From NCBI GenBank assembly GCA_016703545.1, contig JADJBX010000006.1:186001-250000 (forward strand): a stretch of 64,000 nucleotides of DNA, in the 5' to 3' direction. Below, piece by piece: positions 61,123-64,000 of the stretch. Source of the DNA: Candidatus Amarobacillus elongatus (GTDB lineage Bacteria; Chloroflexota; Dehalococcoidia; Tepidiformales; Tepidiformaceae). The position numbers were made by a program, and so were the translations under genes. Positions within the stretch are counted from its first letter, which is position 1; every line of letters starts with the position of its first letter. Below the pieces are notes generated by a model. The model was not told where the DNA came from and searched no databases. It saw nothing but the letters and a program-made list of their open reading frames with translations.

Positions 61123-61662
61123 TTACCGCCGCCGTCCACCCCGGTCTTGGGCCGTTCGGCCGTCGCTCTGGACGAAAATAACCGTCCAATAGCGCGCGCC
61201 CTCGCCCGCCACCACACCCACGCCCACGCCCGTGTACTCGGGGTCCAGCAGGTTCGCTCGCTGCGCCGGGTTCGCCAGCATCATCGCGACGATGCGTGCC
61301 ACATCCTCCTCCGGGCTGCGGCTCGCCTCCGTCGCGGCGATGTTCTCCCCGGCGGCGCGAAAGTCCACCCCCAGCGCCTCCAGCAACGGCACGTACTGCC
61401 GTTCGCCCACCGGCGAGAAATGCGTCGGCCCCGAATACGGCATCTGGTCGCAACGGCCGCGCGCCACCCGCGTTAGCGCCGGGGACCACTCCAGCGGCGG
61501 AGCCCCCACCGCGGCCCGCGCCTGCTGCTGCGCTTCGAGGAGCCGCTCTTCCAGTGGCGAAAGCACGACTGGCATGTACGCCAGCGGCGAACGCGACCGT
61601 ACCATTGTCCCCCTGGGGCCATCCGTCCGGTCCGCCGATAGGACCGGCTGCTCGTAGGGCAT
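61123..61662 (-). CDS. CAP-domain (SCP-like) protein
   Basis: Product of 179 aa. The CAP domain is seen: LSPLEERLLEAQQQARAAVG, LEWSPALTRVARGRCDQM, YSGPTHFSPVGERQYVPL, ENIAATEAS and PAQRANLLDPEYTGVGVGVV. CAP proteins are usually secreted and interact with lipids or cell walls; here no N-terminal signal peptide is visible. ATG 61662 has GGAGA 5 nt upstream; a longer in-frame start would also lack a signal. It is divergent from the methyltransferase. Confidence 0.83.
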   Translation of the reverse strand: MPYEQPVLSADRTDGPRGTMVRSRSPLAYMPVVLSPLEERLLEAQQQARAAVGAPPLEWSPALTRVARGRCDQMPYSGPTHFSPVGERQYVPLLEALGVDFRAAGENIAATEASRSPEEDVARIVAMMLANPAQRANLLDPEYTGVGVGVVAGEGARYWTVIFVQSDGRTAQDRGGRRR

Positions 61663-61736
61663 GAGATTCTCCCGCTGCGACTGTCGCGCATTTTGTCTGG
61701 CACGGGTGTTCCGGTCTGTTGCGAAACCGGCAGTAT

Positions 61737-61771
61737 TTGGTGCCCTACGCACCAAGATTCCGACCTAAAAT
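61737..61771 (+). promoter_or_regulatory. inverted repeat and -10 of the methyltransferase gene
   Basis: TTGGTGC-N5-GCACCAA (61737-61755) lies just upstream of TAAAAT (61766-61771, five of six matches). Only 5 nt separate the -10 from the GTG start at 61777, giving a leaderless transcript. Confidence 0.45.
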
Positions 61772-61776
61772 ACGTC

Positions 61777-62514
61777 GTGCCCGACGCCCATTACACGCTT
61801 CCCCGGCTTGCCGCCCTGTACGACACCCTCAGCCCGCCCGATAGCGACACCCGCTTCTACGCGGCGCTCGCCCGGGGCGTCTCCGGCGCCGTGCTCGATA
61901 TCGGCTGCGGCACGGGGCGGCTCGCGCTCGAACTCGCCCATGCCGGCAACCGCGTCGTCGGACTCGATCCCGCGCCCGCGATGCTCGCCATCGCCGCTGC
62001 GGAGGGCGCGCCGCGCGCCAGCTTTCTCCTCGGCGATGCCCGCCGCCCGCCGCTCGCCGCTGGCGTCTTCGAACTCGCGTTCATGACCGGGCACGCCTTC
62101 CAGGTGCTCCTCACCGCCGCCGATATCGCCGCCACGCTGTCCGAAGCCCGCCGCGTCCTCGCCCCCGGCGGCCGCCTCGCCTTCGAAACCCGCAACCCCG
62201 CCGCCCGCGCGTGGGAGCATTGGAACCCGGAGGAGTCCCGCCGGGTCATCGACTCCGCCGAAGGGCGCGTGGAGGAGTGGCACCGCGTGACCGAGGTCGC
62301 GCTCCCCTTCGTCCGCTTCGAATCGCTCCATCGCTTCATCGCCACCGGCGACGTGCTGGTCAGCGAAAGCACCCTCCACTTCCCCGCCGCCGAGGAGGTT
62401 GTGGCGCAGCTCGAGGCCGCCGGCTTCGCCTGGTCGCTCTTCGGTGACTGGGATGGCTCCCCGCTCACCGCCGCGAGCCCCGAGATCATCGCTGTCGCGA
62501 CGAAGGCCCGTTGA
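61777..62514 (+). CDS. class I SAM-dependent methyltransferase
   Basis: Product of 245 aa. Seen: motif I VLDIGCGTGRLALELAHAGN, motif II near SFLLGDARRPPLA, and post-motif GHAFQVLLTAADIAATL with RRVLAPGGRLAFETRNP. Substrate unknown; the fold is that of small-molecule methyltransferases. GTG 61777 was chosen as the first start inside a coding-like frame; a -10 ends 5 nt before it and no ribosome site exists. The downstream gene is convergent. Confidence 0.85.
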   Translation: MPDAHYTLPRLAALYDTLSPPDSDTRFYAALARGVSGAVLDIGCGTGRLALELAHAGNRVVGLDPAPAMLAIAAAEGAPRASFLLGDARRPPLAAGVFELAFMTGHAFQVLLTAADIAATLSEARRVLAPGGRLAFETRNPAARAWEHWNPEESRRVIDSAEGRVEEWHRVTEVALPFVRFESLHRFIATGDVLVSESTLHFPAAEEVVAQLEAAGFAWSLFGDWDGSPLTAASPEIIAVATKAR

Positions 62515-62520
62515 CCCGGC

Positions 62521-63057
62521 CTACATCTCGCTCATCGAGAAGTTCGCCGTCGTCAGCATCGTGCCCATCGCCATGATGACGAGCGTCAGCAGCAGCCCGA
62601 GCATGCTCAGCCCGCGCGACATCATGCGCGCGCGCCGCAGCGAGTCGGCGTTGCCGCGGCCATCCGCCTCCGCTTCGAGTTCCCGCACGAGGTTCGGGCC
62701 GACCCTGAAGGTGTGCAGCCCCACGACCACGAGCATCACCGCCAGGACCGTCATCTTCGCGCTGAAGACCACGCCGTAGCGCAGGTCGTTGAAGCCGATG
62801 TCGTCGGGCTGGGCGTAGTAGTCGCGCCACGTCGCGATGAGGTACGTCCCCGCGACCAGGATCAGCCCCAGCCCAACACCGCCGATGTAGCCGAAGCGGC
62901 GCGTCAGCGTCTTCGCCGCCGCCACCCGCGCCCGCATGTCCGTCATGCCGCGCGCGGCCGCTGGCCACGCGAAGGCCAGGAAGAACTGCGGTCCCACAAA
63001 CAGGGCGATGCCCAGGATGTGCATCCAGAGCGTGATCACGTGCAGCGTGTTGTCCAA
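62521..63057 (-). CDS. four-span membrane protein of unknown function
   Basis: Product of about 178 aa with four hydrophobic segments: HVITLWMHILGIALFVGPQF, YIGGVGLGLILVAGTYLIA, VFSAKMTVLAVMLVVVGLHT and MLGLLLTLVIMAMGTMLT. The layout resembles CopD-like and DUF2269-like proteins but no heme or copper ligand set is certain. The start is uncertain: TTG 63057 has GGGGGG 5 nt upstream, while GTG 63123 is in frame with AGGAG 12 nt upstream. Convergent with the methyltransferase. Confidence 0.65.
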   Translation of the reverse strand: MDNTLHVITLWMHILGIALFVGPQFFLAFAWPAAARGMTDMRARVAAAKTLTRRFGYIGGVGLGLILVAGTYLIATWRDYYAQPDDIGFNDLRYGVVFSAKMTVLAVMLVVVGLHTFRVGPNLVRELEAEADGRGNADSLRRARMMSRGLSMLGLLLTLVIMAMGTMLTTANFSMSEM

Positions 63058-63223
63058 CCATGCCCCCCGGTTCGGCCCGCCGCGTCCGTGCACGCCGGGC
63101 CACTCTTCGCACGCGCTTCCCACGCCTGCGAGGCTCTCCTTCCTATTGAACCCGCGCCGGGCACGGTGCGAAAGGGCGTCCCATCGATGCCGCTATAGAC
63201 GCCACCGGGGCCAGGGCGAGCGC

Positions 63224-63832
63224 CTACTCCGGCGGTGCGCCGCGCTGCCCGGCATCCCGCCGGACCTGCGCCTTCAGCGCCTGCAGCGCCGCCGCGATCT
63301 CCGCCTGCACCTGCGCGATCCGCTCCTGCGCCGCGAGAATCTCCCGGTACCGCGCCGCCGCCGCCGCCTGGCTCGCCAGCAGCTTCTCCTGCCGCTTCAG
63401 GAACTCGTCCTGGTTCGCGATCATCGTGCGCTGGTTCGAAAGCAAGGTCGGCTGGTTCCCTAGCAGCCGCTCCTGGTTGCGAATGAACGCCTCCTGGTTC
63501 GCGATCATCGTCCGCTGGTTCGAAAGCAGGATCGGCTGGTTGCCCAGCAGCGTCTCCTGGTTCTTGAGGAACGCTTCCTGGTTCCCCCTCGAACGTTCGC
63601 TCCCCGAGATCAGCGATGGTTGCAGCGTCAGCAGCTCCCGCTGCGCCGCCATGACCTCTGTCAGCCCCGCCAGCAGTTCCGCCGCCGTACCCTGCAACGC
63701 CGTCAACCCGTCCGCTCCTGGCAACGCGCTCACCTCGATGCCGCCGTCGTCATCCACCCTCGCACCGTACGCCGCGCGCGTTTCGAACGAATGAACCGGC
63801 CCCTCGCCGCTGCCGTACAATCCCGCCACCAC
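63224..63832 (-). CDS. heptad-repeat coiled-coil protein (NQ heptads)
   Basis: Product of up to 202 aa. After an N-terminal stretch with no recognised fold there are ten consecutive heptads, nine ending NQ or RQ (QETLLGNQ, PILLSNQ, RTMIANQ, EAFIRNQ, ERLLGNQ and so on), predicting a very regular coiled coil with Asn-Gln layers, then a looser helix to the end. No nuclease domain is present, unlike the coiled-coil gene at 7333. The start is uncertain (GTG 63832, TTG 63820 or GTG 63757); none has a good ribosome site. Confidence 0.65.
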   Translation of the reverse strand: MVAGLYGSGEGPVHSFETRAAYGARVDDDGGIEVSALPGADGLTALQGTAAELLAGLTEVMAAQRELLTLQPSLISGSERSRGNQEAFLKNQETLLGNQPILLSNQRTMIANQEAFIRNQERLLGNQPTLLSNQRTMIANQDEFLKRQEKLLASQAAAAARYREILAAQERIAQVQAEIAAALQALKAQVRRDAGQRGAPPE

Positions 63833-63867
63833 CGCCGGGCGCAGGCCGCGGCGCCGGGAGTGTGTTC

Positions 63868-64000
63868 ATGCCCTTCGCACCCGTCAACGGAATCGACCTC
63901 TACTACGAAGTCCATGGCCCCGCGCTTGGGACCGCTCCCGTCATCGTCTTCGCGCACGGCGCCGGCGGAAACCACCTCTCCTGGTGGCAGCAGGTCCCCC
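63868..64000 (+). CDS. alpha/beta hydrolase, partial
   Basis: The gene begins at ATG 63868 with GGAG 8 nt upstream and runs off the window. The visible N-terminus (FAPVNGIDLYYEVHGPALG, then IVFAHGAGGNHLSWWQQ) is the first strand and oxyanion region of an alpha/beta hydrolase. A -10-like TACAAT lies at 63817. Catalytic residues are beyond the edge. Confidence 0.75.
   Translation, partial: MPFAPVNGIDLYYEVHGPALGTAPVIVFAHGAGGNHLSWWQQVP

Overview
The window is about 64 kb of very GC-rich bacterial chromosome, densely packed with genes on both strands. No rRNA, tRNA, CRISPR array, integrase or transposase was seen. An F420-type LLM oxidoreductase, exported proteins with Thr/Pro linkers, many CoA-ester enzymes, a DUF2203 gene and a characteristic glgC suggest a chemoheterotrophic Chloroflexota bacterium, perhaps near Dehalococcoidia/Tepidiformia. 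This placement is inference from gene content; no marker phylogeny could be run.

Layout. 0.2-4.5 kb: a His/Cys membrane protein, an OsmC protein, a helical-repeat protein, an LLM oxidoreductase with a nitroreductase, and a YceI protein. 4.7-8.3 kb: a large wall-type SdrD-like protein, a DinB-like protein and a frameshifted coiled-coil nuclease-like gene. 8.4-20.5 kb: gyrA, a secreted S33 peptidase, a hydrolase coupled to a DsbA-like lipoprotein, a giant hybrid histidine kinase (frameshifted), and a MenH-like hydrolase fused to a membrane anchor and PKD domain. 20.7-31.5 kb: a 3-hydroxyacyl-CoA dehydrogenase and thiolase pair, GNAT, folE, a P450, an acyl-CoA carboxylase beta subunit, and pyruvate kinase with a phosphoesterase. 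31.6-35.5 kb: an ABC-2 transporter operon divergent from a MerR regulator. 35.6-41 kb: a fused CoA-transferase, an acyl-CoA dehydrogenase, DUF2203 and glgC. 41-47 kb: csoR facing trxA-trxB, DNA repair and nuclease-like genes, and dapA. 47-54 kb: an MFS exporter, a second fused CoA-transferase with a small coupled partner, a matrixin metalloprotease and a frameshifted alanine dehydrogenase. 54-64 kb: a cupredoxin-CHRD protein, an acyltransferase, a thiolase/DUF35/acyl-CoA dehydrogenase group, a CAP protein, a methyltransferase, and an NQ-heptad coiled-coil protein.

How the genes work together. CoA-thioester catabolism recurs in at least five places (20.7-23.3, 27.9-29.6, 35.6-39.2, 48.6-51.3 and 58.1-61.1 kb), which fits a lifestyle of degrading fatty, branched or sterol-like acids. 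Envelope proteins with Thr/Pro linkers and a C-terminal or internal membrane anchor form a second theme.

Odd signals. Four reading frames are broken, three of them by a single base in a C-run, so either homopolymer sequencing error or slippage is possible. Many genes without a Shine-Dalgarno site have a -10-like hexamer 5-8 nt before the start codon, which looks like leaderless transcription. Two clear tandem or palindromic operators sit in divergent promoters (MerR/ABC and CsoR/thioredoxin).
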